Part shown: piece after piece, positions 1-11,383 of the stretch | Layout: the number at the start of each line of letters is the position of its first letter | How positions within the stretch are numbered: position 1 is the first letter of the stretch | Origin: Tetracladium setigerum | Lineage: Eukaryota > Ascomycota > Leotiomycetes > Helotiales | NCBI GenBank assembly: GCA_031472005.1 | Contig: PZJY01000005.1 | Location: 2,852,001 to 2,916,000, forward strand | DNA: 64,000 nucleotides | Direction: 5' to 3' | Notes under the pieces: model-generated | Seen by the model: only the letters and a program-made list of their open reading frames with translations | Database searches by the model: none | What the model was told of the DNA's origin: nothing | Translations under genes and position numbers: made by a program

Positions 1-722
1 GACATACATCTCAAACTCACACACAATAACCTTCCGCCCCCAAACATGTCAGATATCCACCTACCTACAACAACAGCCTATGTACATGTACATAGAAGAG
101 CAATAGAAGAAGAACAGAACAATGATAATCCTCATTAATTCTCAACTCAACCTCAAACACCTCAACCTCTAAATTCCATTCCCAGCGGCAGGCTATTCTC
201 TCTGCATTAGTCGATGATAGGCCCTCTCACCGAGGTGCAACATGGATGGATGTTTTGAGTTGTGCAGATTCCCGTCCTCCCACCCCATCCATCTACTCGG
301 CATCCGGAAAGAAAGAGAGAAGGAGGAAATCGAAGCTTCGAGGTGCTGACAGCAGCAGAGCAGCACCCACCACGTACACCAATCGTTGGTGAATCATGCC
401 TGTTCGCTGTTGCAGTGAGTGGCTCAGCTGCTACCTCATCCATCCCTCCCGACTGTAATCACCCCCTCCATCCACCTCCATCCCTCCATCATCATCCTGG
501 GACACACACTTCGTACTTAAGACCCAACTTTGCCCCTCCATCTGACGACTTCTTCTTCCCTTCTCTTCTCACCCTTCAACTTCAACTTTCAACAATCACC
601 CCAAACCGCCCATTTCCTTTTCTAAATACATAACTAAGATCTACAACCTCTCTTTCTAAATATCTCCAACCTACCAACCTATTTACAACCCAGGTAAACT
701 TACCTTTCCAACCACAACAACC
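1..722 (+). promoter_or_regulatory. Upstream region of the glycine-zipper gene
   Basis: No gene is supported here. From about 430 the + strand becomes strongly pyrimidine-rich (CT/CA tracts up to the ATG at 723), as expected for a fungal promoter and 5' UTR on this strand. The short open frames in it are compositional. Confidence 0.45.
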
Positions 723-1710
723 ATGTCCAACAGCGACTACTACGGCGGAGGAGGAGGAGGTCATCAAAGCAACAACTACCCCCTCCTCAAAACTACAACC
801 AACAGCCCTACCATCCCCCACCACAACAATCCCACTCCCCTACCCCTCCGCACCCTCCTACGCCACCCCTCCACCCCAAAACCAAGGCCACGGCTACCCT
901 CCTCAACCGCAATACAACTCTCACCAGCAACCACCACAACATAACACTCCATATCCTCAAAACGACGTGATCCCTTATCCTGCCTCCGGCCCACCCGCAC
1001 CACAATATAATAGCCATAATAGCGATTATAACAACGGTGGTGGTCAGCATCAGCAGCAACAGGGATATGATAATCGCGCTCCTCAGTATGGAGGTGGAGG
1101 ACCTCAGGGACAACAAGGGCCGCCAGGTTCGGATTTCCAGGCACCCGGTGGTCCGGGTGGACCAGATGGTGATAGAGGGTTGGGAGCGACATTGATTGGG
1201 AGTGTTGGTGGTGGATTTGTTGGACAGTACGTATTTACCTTTTTTTCTTACCCTCTTCTCAAAAACCTACCGACCTCCTACCTATCCACCAACCCATTTA
1301 TTATCATATATAAAAAAAACAAAAAACTAACAACCCCCAAGCAAAGCAGGCGGCGGCGCCCTCGGCACAATCCTCGGCACGGTAGTTGGCGCAATCGGCG
1401 CCAACGCCCTCGAAGGCAAGCACAAGAAGAAGAAGGAGAAGAAACACCGCTCTTCCTCTCACCACTCCCACTCTCACTCGCACTCCGGGTCCCACGGCGG
1501 CGGAAGTTCGCACGGTGGGAGTTACTATGGGGCAGCGGAAGTGCCGTCGGTGGGTTGTACCCTGGATATGGCGGGAGCAGTCATGGTGGGAGCAGTCATG
1601 GGGGACATAAGAAACATAGGAGTAAGAGTCGTTCGAGGGGCATTGATGGGGATAGTTCGAGTAGTTCGGATAGCAGCGATAGTGATGATGATAAGAGGAG
1701 GAGGCATTAG
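723..1710 (+). CDS. Glycine-zipper 2TM-type low-complexity protein (three apparent 1-nt deletions)
   Basis: About 291 residues once corrected; function unknown. The N-terminal half is rich in Gly, Tyr, Pro, Gln and Asn. A hydrophobic glycine-zipper segment straddles the intron (ATLIGSVGGGFVG, then GGGALGTILGTVVGAIGAN), like the Rick_17kDa/glycine-zipper 2TM family. The tail is basic and His/Ser-rich with GGSSHGG repeats, SRSR and a final DSDDDKRRRH. One intron, 1227-1341 (GTACGT...CTAAC...AAG), gives phase-correct joining. The open frame changes three times, each fixed by one extra base in a run: C5 at 779-783, C4 at 837-840 and G4 near 1529-1532. Coding length is a multiple of three only with those three bases. 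I read these as sequence errors. Membrane association is inferred. Confidence 0.75.
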
Positions 1711-2953
1711 GGAGTGGGACCTCTATAAGATAGAGAGGGATGTTGGATTTAGGGATACGAACGGGGGAATAGAAGGAGGGTAGATGATATTCCCGGGAGA
1801 GGGGAAGGAAGGAAAGGGATTTCCATGAATGGGCTTGTGCAGATAGGCGTTGGATTTGTTCCTTTTTTCTTTTTCTTTCAGTGTGTATTTTGCTTGCTTT
1901 TGCTACGCTGGTCTTGGTTTTGGCAAGGTCTCCTTTTTTTGGAAGACGGGAGGAGAGTCCATACGATACGATACGATATGAAACGAATCTTCTTACTTTT
2001 TCTGCTCTGCTCTGCTCTATATCTCGATATGGTTGTAGTCTTTGATATAATGGTGGGAACTATGGGTGGATTGATTGCTGAAGAGAGGGGGAGGGGAACG
2101 TAATGCTTACTCACATGTAGTTTAGTTATATTAGCCTAGCTTATTAACGAAACATTTTGAAAATGAGAAATTTATAATGAAACTATATTTTATTAAAAAT
2201 GCAAAGAACACGATTTCGTACCTACCTTACCTTACCTACCTTCACTAGCAGAAGAAGAAGAAGAAGAAGAAAAGAAGTAAAGGATGAGTGAGATGCCAAG
2301 AGATCAGGTAGAAGGAAGAGTAAATGGAATTTTTTTTTAAGTTGAGATGTTGCATTTTGATTTTTTGTTGGATTGTTTGATTTGAGTTGACTTATTTTGG
2401 TGAAGTGAGTTGAGTGCACTGTTATTAAGTATAGGAAGTCGAGTTGGCATCGGTCGACGTTGAGTAGTCCTTTCGGGATAAGGGTCTCAAGTTGATTCCC
2501 ACAAGGCGCAGAGTTTTCTTGACCCCGGTGAAGCACAGAGTTATAAGATACACTATCTCCATGAGTTTTCACCAAAAAAGAAAGCCTTTCCTCTCTTTGC
2601 GATAACCATAGCTGTGAAACTCGTTTTAGGCAAAGGCTTTAATGACCTGATATCTTCAATGTGCGTCTGAATTGGCAGCCAGCGCAAGTGCAGATTTTCC
2701 GGCAAAAGCCAGCAATATTTAACACATCTGTCTTCTCCAGTCGTGCTCCGCAATAAGTACTCAGGATTTCTTGATTATTCTGTTGTTAGGTTGAGTATTG
2801 GTAACGTAGGCCAGATATAGTGACTTTCTGCCCAGTCTGAACGTCTGTCGCGGCTCATCAGCTTTGACACTCGCCGGTGATATATGGCTCCAAGGAAAGA
2901 TTACATACATAACATGATATTCAGCTGGCTGTGTGAGATACTGAATAAGACTT
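1711..2953. other. Intergenic, no gene seen
   Basis: The 3' flanks of two convergent genes. It holds short repeats only: ATACG x3 near 1961-1978, TCTGC repeats near 2000-2018, CTACC/TTACC repeats at 2218-2242 and a GAA run near 2250-2275. Short open frames show no recognisable protein. Confidence 0.5.
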
Positions 2954-4923
2954 TCAGCACAGCTCAAAATCTTCTAGTTCCCACATGCCCAACTTCATCT
3001 CTTCTATTGCCTCGCCATTCATGACTGAAGGTACCCAGGCTTCGGATATCAGCTGATATTTTCCATCATAATTGGAGCGTAATATCAGTGGATTGGCACA
3101 GCCCAGTATGATGCACAGCAAGTCCCCAGCTCTTACGCTAGATCCTTTTGCGATCTTTTCGCCCGCTGCTTCTCGATAAGCCAGAGAACGATCATTGTGC
3201 AGATTGCAATGTCCAATATATCCGGTCTCGGTCAAAATCTATTGTCACCGTCAAAGCCGTGGCACATTGCATATAACGACTTGAGAATCTTTTCATCGTC
3301 CGGGTAACGTTCAAGGTCAAGCTTGTAGTGAAAACCAGGAATCGAGAAGTCGAGTCGATCGAGAAGCGGAGGATGAGAGGGATCAAACCACTCCTCCAGT
3401 CTGGAGGCCCAATGATCTCGCTTAGCAGTGTCGATAAATATTTCTTCAGCAGTCTCCTCATCCCCCGGCCAGTTTTCTGTAATCAGGAAAGAAGCTAGAC
3501 TAATCCAAGGACTGACTCCATGGGCCCTTGAGCACCGTGCCAAAATATCAATCGCATCGCAAATTATCTCGTTCTCATCAACGACAACGCTTGTATCATC
3601 GCCGCGTCTCAACAAACGGCAGTCAGCGACTTTCCCGAGTGGAAAACCCCGCACAGTCAAAGTGCTGCGATCTGCAGCAAAAGAGTAAACACAGTCTATG
3701 TCGAGGGAAGCCCTTTGTTTGAGGACTTGAGTAGTGTGTTGAGGAGCTACCGACAATCTGTTATGTGTCTTGTGTTTCGTGTCCTGTGTCCAATCGGGAG
3801 TCCAAGAGCGTCGAATATGCGACGACTCAATTGCCCTACAAGCAGCACCGAGAACGTTCAATCGCTTGCTCGTTGAAATTATACTTTGAGTGCAGCTGGA
3901 AAACACATCTTCAACAGTCGCAGTATAGTCCACGAGTATGCTGTCAAGAACGGTCTCAGAACACCCCATTTCTCGTGCAAGTCCCATGACAGAATAAATC
4001 TTATCTCTTGGGTCGGTGGCGTTCTGAGAACCTTGAAGCATCACCAAACCCTGGAGAACCTGATCCGAATGTCCAAGAACTGAGTCCATCTGTTCGTGAT
4101 TCCGAGAGGCTAACTGCTCGGCCGTGGCGGTGAAGACCATTAATCGCATTAGGGCAACCATGCTACACATCGGCCGACTTGGCTCAGCTGTGAGCTCATC
4201 CTTCCTGTTCATAATCTGATGAAGAATTTGAACCAGAATAAAGGCGCAATCAGCGCCGCAACAGAACAAGATCAGTTTGTTATGTCCTCCAAGGGCATAT
4301 TCCTGGAGCACCCAGCAACGACTGAAATACTCGTTCATACAGAGATCCCCAAGTGCCTCCCATTCGTCTCGACTGAACTTTATAAAGTCGGCAGGTATGC
4401 TGGGACCAGAATCAGAACCGTCACCAATGTCTGAAGCGGCTGGTACAAGAACTGTGGCCCAATATCTCTGTATGGCAGCAAATGCCAACTGGTTTGCAGG
4501 GGTGCTTGAACCCAGCCATACGACCAACATGGCACACTGCTTGTAGATGTTGCCCATGAGCTGGACCTGTATCGCTCTTTCTGCCGAGTCTTGCTGATTC
4601 ACACATATCGCATCGATCCAGAAGACGAAAGTTGTGTCACCTTCCAAGGGCTGTAGCCGTCGAAGCTCTACGAGCGCAGCGTGGAGATTCGCTGTAATTA
4701 TAAGTGGAGAACCATGGATCAGTACCGGAATCAAGCTGATATCTGTGCCCCAGACGTAAGAGAGCGCGTGGTATATTGGCTTTGTAGGAAGTGAAGAATG
4801 TTCGAGTGTGCAAGATAGGATATCGCCCTCCGTTCCAGGCGCAATCCGTAGAAGCCTTATCTCGTTAACTTGCAGAGGCTCATAACAGTATGTACCGGTG
4901 TTTGTCGGCTCTGATAACTCCAT
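2954..4923 (-). CDS. HET-domain (heterokaryon incompatibility) protein, one apparent frameshift
   Basis: About 656 residues after correction. HET proteins mediate nonself recognition and programmed cell death after fusion of incompatible hyphae; this one's partner is unknown. The ATG at 4923 is chosen over an upstream TTG. The N-terminal HET domain shows YHALSYVWG, LHAALVELRRLQ and FWIDAICVNQQDSAERAIQVQ. The C-terminal part shows the usual last block (RFLTETGYIG, then GDLLCIILGCANPLILR). That block is in another frame: the main frame stops at 3232-3234, just after GDNRF, and one extra base in the A4 run 3234-3237 joins GDNRF to LTETGYIG exactly as family alignments expect. Intronless. The neighbouring methyltransferase/P450 pair is also accessory. 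A pseudogene is possible but a base-call error is likelier. Confidence 0.85.
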
Positions 4924-6566
4924 ATTGTGCAAATGCGTGGCGTAAGTCAGGCTAGTCTTGCATCTAAGCGTTGCTACGAAGGTTCAGCAGTGATAGACTG
5001 ATAGTATATCAGTGATTAGTTACTCCAGGACCCCAACATAGTATGACGTACTGACAATAAGCCTGCATATGTTCAACTCTGGTTGAGTCTACAAATATGC
5101 ACCAATCAATGACGCTGTTCTATCCCTTTAGCGAAGTACCCATTGCAGTTCGTAGGTAGGTCCTAGTAAGAGCGAACTGAGCCTCACAAACATGTATCTA
5201 GCAAAGCCAGGAGGTGTAAAAAAGCCAGCTAAAGTGACAATAGGATGGAAAGAGTGTGCAAACGACTTCCCGTTGAGTGATGTAAATATGACTGACTGGA
5301 GGGGTTGAGGAACGCTCTTGAGACCGTCCAGAGAGCCGAGAGCAATCGAAAGATCAGGTAGAAATACACAAGTAGTGCCGGAAACCGCGAAGAAGCAGCA
5401 GAGACTTATGAACGCTTGCAATACAGTGTAAGAATCGTGCTCAAAAACTCGGATAGGAAAGTAAGCTATAGCGAACGCGTTCGAGCGACGCATATCAAGA
5501 TTGCGAAAGCAAGGCTATCAGCCAATCATGAATGATGTGAAATTCGGCAGGCGCGATACAGTATCGCAGCCGGCACACTATAACACCATATTCATTTAGG
5601 AACGAGTTAAAAGAGAAGGTATGCAAAATATGTCATGCCAATACACTTTAAAGAATGCATGAAATTGGAAGTTTTGTTTGACAGGATGTTGCGAGAATAA
5701 CGTGTACATATCATGCATAAACACATTCAAACTTCAGACTACACCTTCATACGACATCTTTGACAGCCTCGCCCTCACATCTTTTCATGACAGACGCGTG
5801 AAGCTCTGCACAGAATAGACACTCAACAGTGCCCAGTTATTTGGTAGATCTTTCAGCAGAAGAAAACATGGAGAACTTAGGCAAACTTTTGAAAGCATCA
5901 CACCATCAAGCAACTAGTTCTACTCAACACTCTCATCACTTTCGATGTCAGGAACCTGTTCGATATCGGAACCTCGACATGAGCATTTTCCATTTCCATC
6001 TTTGGACCTGAGCAGTTGCTGCTTATAGCCTGAGCTGTGGGTGAGGAGCCAAACCTGAGTTCCACCGCGAGCCAGGCCGAGGAAGTGAGCCAAGAAGGTG
6101 AGCCCACGGCGGCAACGGTATTGAATGATGGCTCGGTTTGTTTCACTTGTGTGCTCGAGCAGGCTGATGCCGCACAGTGTTCAACGACTGATGGCAATTA
6201 TAAGAATCCTGATGCAGAGATGCCGGCTCATAGATACGTCATCAACGTAGATTATGAGGCATGTAGGCAATTATGTAGGTGTTAGTCAATCGCGCACCAC
6301 CTAACCTAATAGGCCGATAGACTTTGCATCTTGATTGATTAACTAGGATTCTATATTGGCGGGTGTAAGCCTGCTAATACATTATCCTAGCGGCAGTGTG
6401 AATGTGAATTGAAATCGGGAATAAAGCAAGAAGCATGACTTTTTACTTCCGGCGTGCCAGACGGTTCTCTACAAAGGCTTCTTCTTTTCCCTCGTACGGC
6501 GGTCCGAATACCCTAACAAGACAAGCTCATTGAGGCCCTAGTTGATAGTTCGAAACGGGTATCTGC
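4924..6566. other. Intergenic, no supported gene
   Basis: This 1.6 kb holds several frames of 60-120 codons on both strands (5128-5493 minus, 5898-6197 minus, 6037-6285 plus). They overlap each other and lack recognisable motifs, introns that extend them, or biased composition. The part next to 4923 should contain the HET gene promoter. Confidence 0.4.
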
Positions 6567-8253
6567 TTAGTTTACTGGTTTTCGGGCGTATACCACATAG
6601 CTTGTTTAACCTGTTAGTTTTATTTCCAGCCGCCGGCGAGGGCCAAACTCACATCTTCCAGTACGAATGATTACTAGTGTCTTTCAAACTGACTCTAGCT
6701 TTCGTTTGCAACATCTTCACCTCGTCCAGACTCCAGCCTAAAAATTGAGTGACAGGGACTTGAGACCAAGCTTCAAGCGAATCAACCAAGTTCTCTCTCG
6801 CCCATAGACCTATCTCTTTCATTTTCTGGTCTCTAGGCCAAGTATTAATTGGCCATTTGAAGATTTTCTCCGTAACAAGTTCAAACCCAGCTTCCTCGAC
6901 CATTCGAGCGAAGGTTTCGGCCTGGCTGACGCTCCTGCCGATGACATCAAACGCGTTTGAGACGGTTCGATACCACACGCCTAGATCTGTAGTTTCGACA
7001 TCAATTTCATCGTTGGCAAGCACGCCGGTGTCCTGAAGCTCGATCCAGCCTCCTGGCTTGAGGCCGCTATCAAGTTTGTTAGCAATGTGTGCTGTACTTC
7101 ATTGACCTTTCTGATCAGGCTGGTCTCACCGGTATGCCTCCTCGAGAAATTTGGGCTAGCTTGCGAACGAGTCGACCATTTGACGTGAATGCACGAAGTC
7201 AAACTTCTCGGGGAACGCCCATGGCTCCTCGGCATCGTCGATAATGAATTGGCAATTTGGTGGGGTCCTTGTTGGTTAGCGGATCTCCCAGCAAAAACAA
7301 TCGAGCTTACCATGATACCTGTATAGGACTCAGATCTGTACCGATAACCTGTCATCGTGAGCGGTGGAAGGGAAGGGATCAGGAGTAGCGGTTTACCTTC
7401 GCCTGTGGATGAGCATCGGCTGTTGGCTGTCAACAATGAGGCTTGAGGGAAACTGTAAAGTACGCACCAAAGTCAACTGCCCAGATTCCGGTGCCTGTCC
7501 CCACGTCAAGGACGTTGTGAATCTCATTCCCGATTGGAGCAAGGTAAAGTTTGTCATCCAACATCAGCATAAACAGATGGTTTTGCAAGTCTAATTGGTT
7601 GTCAGTTGTATATGCTGGAGGGGTAAGGTACACACTCACCTAATCTGGCCTGCTCTTTCTTTTGTTTCTGTTAGTCACATATTTGGAATGCAATATAGCA
7701 ATCTCACCTCGTCATTTGGTACATTGTACTCTAAAGATGGTCAGCTTCAACTCACGTGATTTAGAGGCACTGGATAACATGCTTCCTTCCTTGTATCTGT
7801 GGTATGTCCTCCGTGAATCTGACGGTAATTCCGTATACTCGAGGCCAAAGAGTCTGTCCAATCCACACTGTATAACAGAGTTCTGGTCAGAGCTACGTTC
7901 CAGCCCTCACCATGATGAAAAAGAAACGAACCTCCGGGCATCGCCAAAGCCAGAATCACCGTCATCCTTTGCAATGTAAGTCGTGAATCTGGTCAAGTGA
8001 CCAATGGTTGAGTACATACCAAAACTCCTGGTCCGTCCACCTCGGGGTCCGCCTCAAGGATATCAAGTGCGGTCGTTTGTGGTGAAGATTCTTCGAGCGC
8101 TGCTGTCGTACTGCTTTCGCCGGCTGGCGCAGATACTGGAGCTTCCTGTGCCGGGATCACGTTTTCTTTTGCGCTCTCGATGTTTGTCGGGGCTGTCTCA
8201 GTGGACACTGCTTTCCCCAGACCGATAGTTTGCTGCTGCTTCTCGGATTCCAT
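6567..8253 (-). pseudogene. LaeA-like SAM methyltransferase, in-frame stop plus one frameshift
   Basis: Fungal class I methyltransferase of the TAM/LaeA-like group, common in secondary-metabolite loci. Eleven exons can be joined in phase. ATG at 8253 (an upstream GTG is in frame) leads a Ser/Thr/Glu-rich N-terminus. Exons then give SSIRNYRQIHG, DKLYLAPIG, the SAM motif VLDVGTGTGIWAVDF, VIGTDLSPIQ, FIIDDAEEPWAFPEKFDFVH and KPGGWIELQDTG; the last exon ends IYVVYARKPVN. Two breaks occur. After RQIHG one base is missing around 7808-7812 before RTYHRYKEG. At 7156-7158 a TAG lies between SFAS and PKFLEEAY, where the family has Trp (TGG to TAG). The shift may be an error like others here, but the stop is not a run-length error, so the gene may be dead. 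It shares a 586-bp divergent promoter with the P450. Confidence 0.8.
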
Positions 8254-8839
8254 GGTTCGCGATAGGAGAATGGAGGCCACTCCGTGCTGGACTGCCCTCA
8301 GTGAAGATGTTGTGGGGGAAGTGTGTGGGAGAATGAAGCACCAACATGACCGGCGGAAGCCAGCCCCTTAAGAATCATCGCTCCTGTCACGCTTCAACAC
8401 CTGCGGTCTTGGGATACTGATGAATTGAGGTTGGATGGGTTGGAATTTGCCAGTGTGCAGAAAAGTGAATGCAGTGTGCGGTGTGATGGGTTACTTGCAG
8501 GTAATTTGATGAAGAGCACCATAGTGATAGGTGGAGCGAGCGGCCCTTCCGCGACCATTGGTCCCAGCCCGGGGATTTCAACGGAAGGGAAAGTGAAGCC
8601 CGGCCGAGTTGAGGATGCCAACAACAACAACACGAGGGATCTTGGTGCAGCCAGTGATCGATACGGTAGGAAGGTGCATTGCATGAAAGCCGTGATTCCA
8701 CCGGGCGGCTCCTCTTTCTGTATAGAGCGACTCAACGACGCCTAGAATTGGCCCCTCCTCTCCCCTTCATGCTGAATATCTCTCAACAGATCCCCTTCTG
8801 CCTCAGAGATCAGCCAAAGTCATATCCCCCTTGTTTGTC
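8254..8839. promoter_or_regulatory. Divergent promoter between methyltransferase and P450
   Basis: This 586-bp spacer separates the two start codons (8253 minus, 8840 plus) and is the only room for both promoters. Frames inside it on both strands have no recognisable product. I could not identify a specific binding site. Confidence 0.5.
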
Positions 8840-10611
8840 ATGTCGACCTCGTTGAAGATCGTCGAGGTCCTGTATGGTGAGTACGGATGGTATGTCCTCG
8901 CTGGCCTGACCGCTTGGTATCTCGTCCGGACATGGCAAAGCTACCGTCGACTATCACACATCAAGGGCCCATGGCTAGCCCATCTCTCGGATTTCTGGTT
9001 GCTGAAGGCTCTGTACGGACAACAAACGCATCATCTGCTACAGGCTGCGGACAAGAAATACGGTGCGTGTTGGCGCGAGTTGGACGAAGTCGACCGCTAA
9101 TGTCACGCCCAGGATCTCTGGTAAGAATAGGACCCAATGCCTTAATCACCTCGGATATCAACCTGGTCAATCGCATGAACTCGGCGCGATCTCTCTACAT
9201 CAGATCAGATTGGTACCTGGCCTTTCGACTTTCGCCAGGCGTGGACAATGTATGCATGAAAACATCACATGAAGGGCGCTATTTGACTGACGTGAGTAGG
9301 TTGGCTCCATGCGAGATGAGAAAGCACATGCCAAACGAAGAGCTCAAATCAATTTGGCAGTAGGTTTACCAAAGGCTACAGGAGACACATCTGTAACAAT
9401 GGATATAGTACACAGGAAAAGAGAACATCCATACAGAACCGCAAATCGATTCCCATGTTGTCAACTTAATCAATCTGATCAACAACAAGTACCTATCGAC
9501 CAAGAAAGAGTTTAAAATCATGGATCTGGCCCAGAAAACACAGTTCTTCACCATCGATGTAATCACGGATCTAGCAATGGGTGCACCATTTGGAGACCTC
9601 AGTAGCGACTCCGATCGACATGAATTTCTCCGCACGACAATGGAATTGCAACCTGCCGCTATCGTGGTGGCAAGTATGCCGTGGGTGAGCAAGATTCTGC
9701 AGACGCAATTCGTTGGAAAGTTTTTATTCCCAACGGCACAAGACGAGATTGGAATGGGCAAGATGTTCGGGTATGCCAGCTCCCTCAGGATTGATTTCGA
9801 TGCGCTGACCGTATAGAATTGCACAGCAGCAAGTTGCGAAACGCTATGATCCGTCGAAACACTTCGAGAAGCCTGATATTCTTCAATCGCTCTTTAACCA
9901 CGGACTTTCTGAGTCAGAAACCCATGCGGAGTCTCTTCTATTAATGTTTGCAGGATCAGATACTACTTCCTCTGCAATTCGCGCTACTATGTTTGCCCTT
10001 CTCACCTCCCCGTCCGCATATCGCAGGTTACAAGCCGAAATTGATTCGGCCACTCTATCTGCCCCTGTTGTTCGCGACGAAGAAGCACGGCAATTGCCAT
10101 ACCTGCAGGCTGTTATTTTGGAAGGTTTAAGGGTTCACCCGCCTCCTGGAGGGCTGTTACCGAAAGTGACACCAGCCGAGGGCGATACAATCAATGGGAC
10201 GTACATCCCAGGAGGGGTTTCGATAGGGACGAACATCTGGGCGATCATGAGGAATAGCACTGTGTTTGGAGATGATGTGGAGTGCTTTCGTCCCGAGAGA
10301 TGGCTGGGTATTGATCAAGTGAAGTATGCGGAGATGTACAGGGTGGTTGATTTGGTCTTTGGAAGTGGCAGGTTCAAGTGCCTAGGCAGGGCGATTGCTT
10401 GGACGGAGTTGAATAAAGTTTTGGTGGAGGTGAGACTACAAACCCTCGGAACGATACTGTAATAACCGTGCACTAGCTACTTCGCAATTTCGACTGGAAC
10501 ATTGTCGACCCAACCAATCCTTGGGAGCGCGCCTATATGGGGGTGATTGTACATAGGAAATTATATGTTCGGGTCACGGAAAGGATAAGGTGGAAGGAAC
10601 CCTTAACATAG
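8840..10611 (+). CDS. Cytochrome P450, pisatin-demethylase-like
   Basis: 509 residues; a membrane-anchored monooxygenase with unknown substrate. The ATG at 8840 follows an in-frame TTG. Five short introns (9063-9112, 9250-9299, 9360-9408, 9771-9816, 10430-10476) join in phase with no break. An N-terminal TM anchor (WYVLAGLTAWYLV) precedes GPWLAHLSDFWLL. Other hallmarks are RIGPNALITSD, the I-helix AGSDTTSS, the ExxR helix (EGLR), FRPERW and the haem loop FGSGRFKCLG. In that loop the Arg sits one place early relative to FxxGxRxC, as in other members of this family (FGYGRYxCLG). The last exon ends VIVHRKLYVRVTERIRW. It is divergent from the methyltransferase, suggesting a small co-regulated pair, but no polyketide, peptide or terpene synthase lies in the window. 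Confidence 0.92.
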
Positions 10612-11383
10612 AAGCCAGGAGATTTGTGCTTGCAGACGAACTCTACCTCTCATGCGAGGGCCGTTTTGATCGTCAAAAGGAGTTCTGAGGCTACGTTATC
10701 ATAATTGTTCTAGCTCCGAATATGTCCCAGGATAGTTGTGTTAGCACACACTGTTGGCTTGCCTACTTGGTTTAGCACATCGTATGGGTTGTATATTCAG
10801 CAGGGCTAGCTTATATTGGGCTAGCCCATAATATGTCCCTATCCAGAACACCTTACACGTAGCGAGAGTTCCCGCTAGAACTAATGTGTCTAACCTGGCA
10901 AGTATAGTAGAAGGCGAAATGAGTGTCGTTGTTTTTTATATAATTATTTTTTAGCAAGGTCCATCCACTTCTGGAGACTTGTGGCTGTGCACACCCAGCT
11001 TGGATGTAGAGAAGGGTGTGAAGTTAGCGGAGAACTGGTTAGCAGGACCCTAAAAACAGCGAACCCAAATCCCATGTTTTCAGGGCATCGCTCACTTGCC
11101 ACACACCGTGTTATTAAGGGAAAAATAATTATATATAAGCATAGAAGTAAAATATTCTTACAAAATTATACACCAACATATATTGAAATTCTTGCCTTCC
11201 ATTCTTAGAGAAAAGCGTCGGTCCATTTTAGGTTTTTTTTCTTTCTAAAAAGAAGATAATCCTGAAGAAAAAAAAAACACACAAATATAGTAGATGAGTG
11301 AGCTGGGGTATTATTGATTTTATTAGTTTTTCTATACTTCTAGAGTTAATCTACCTTTTGTATCCTACCTTTATAGGTACATC
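10612..11383. other. AT-rich intergenic, no gene seen
   Basis: This 770-bp stretch becomes strongly AT-rich from about 10920 to 11380, with A/T runs. It may hold decayed repeat material, but I recognise no element and found no terminal repeats. Confidence 0.4.

Noticed and set aside
262..633. 123-codon plus-strand frame
   Set aside because: Translation of a CT/CA-rich leader; composition explains it.
5128..5493. 121-codon minus-strand frame
   Set aside because: No motif, no splice partners and overlapping alternatives; probably chance.
10361..10390. P450 haem loop lacking Arg at the usual position, taken as a dead enzyme
   Set aside because: FGSGRFKCLG is close to the normal FGYGRYxCLG form of this P450 family, so it is not evidence of inactivation.
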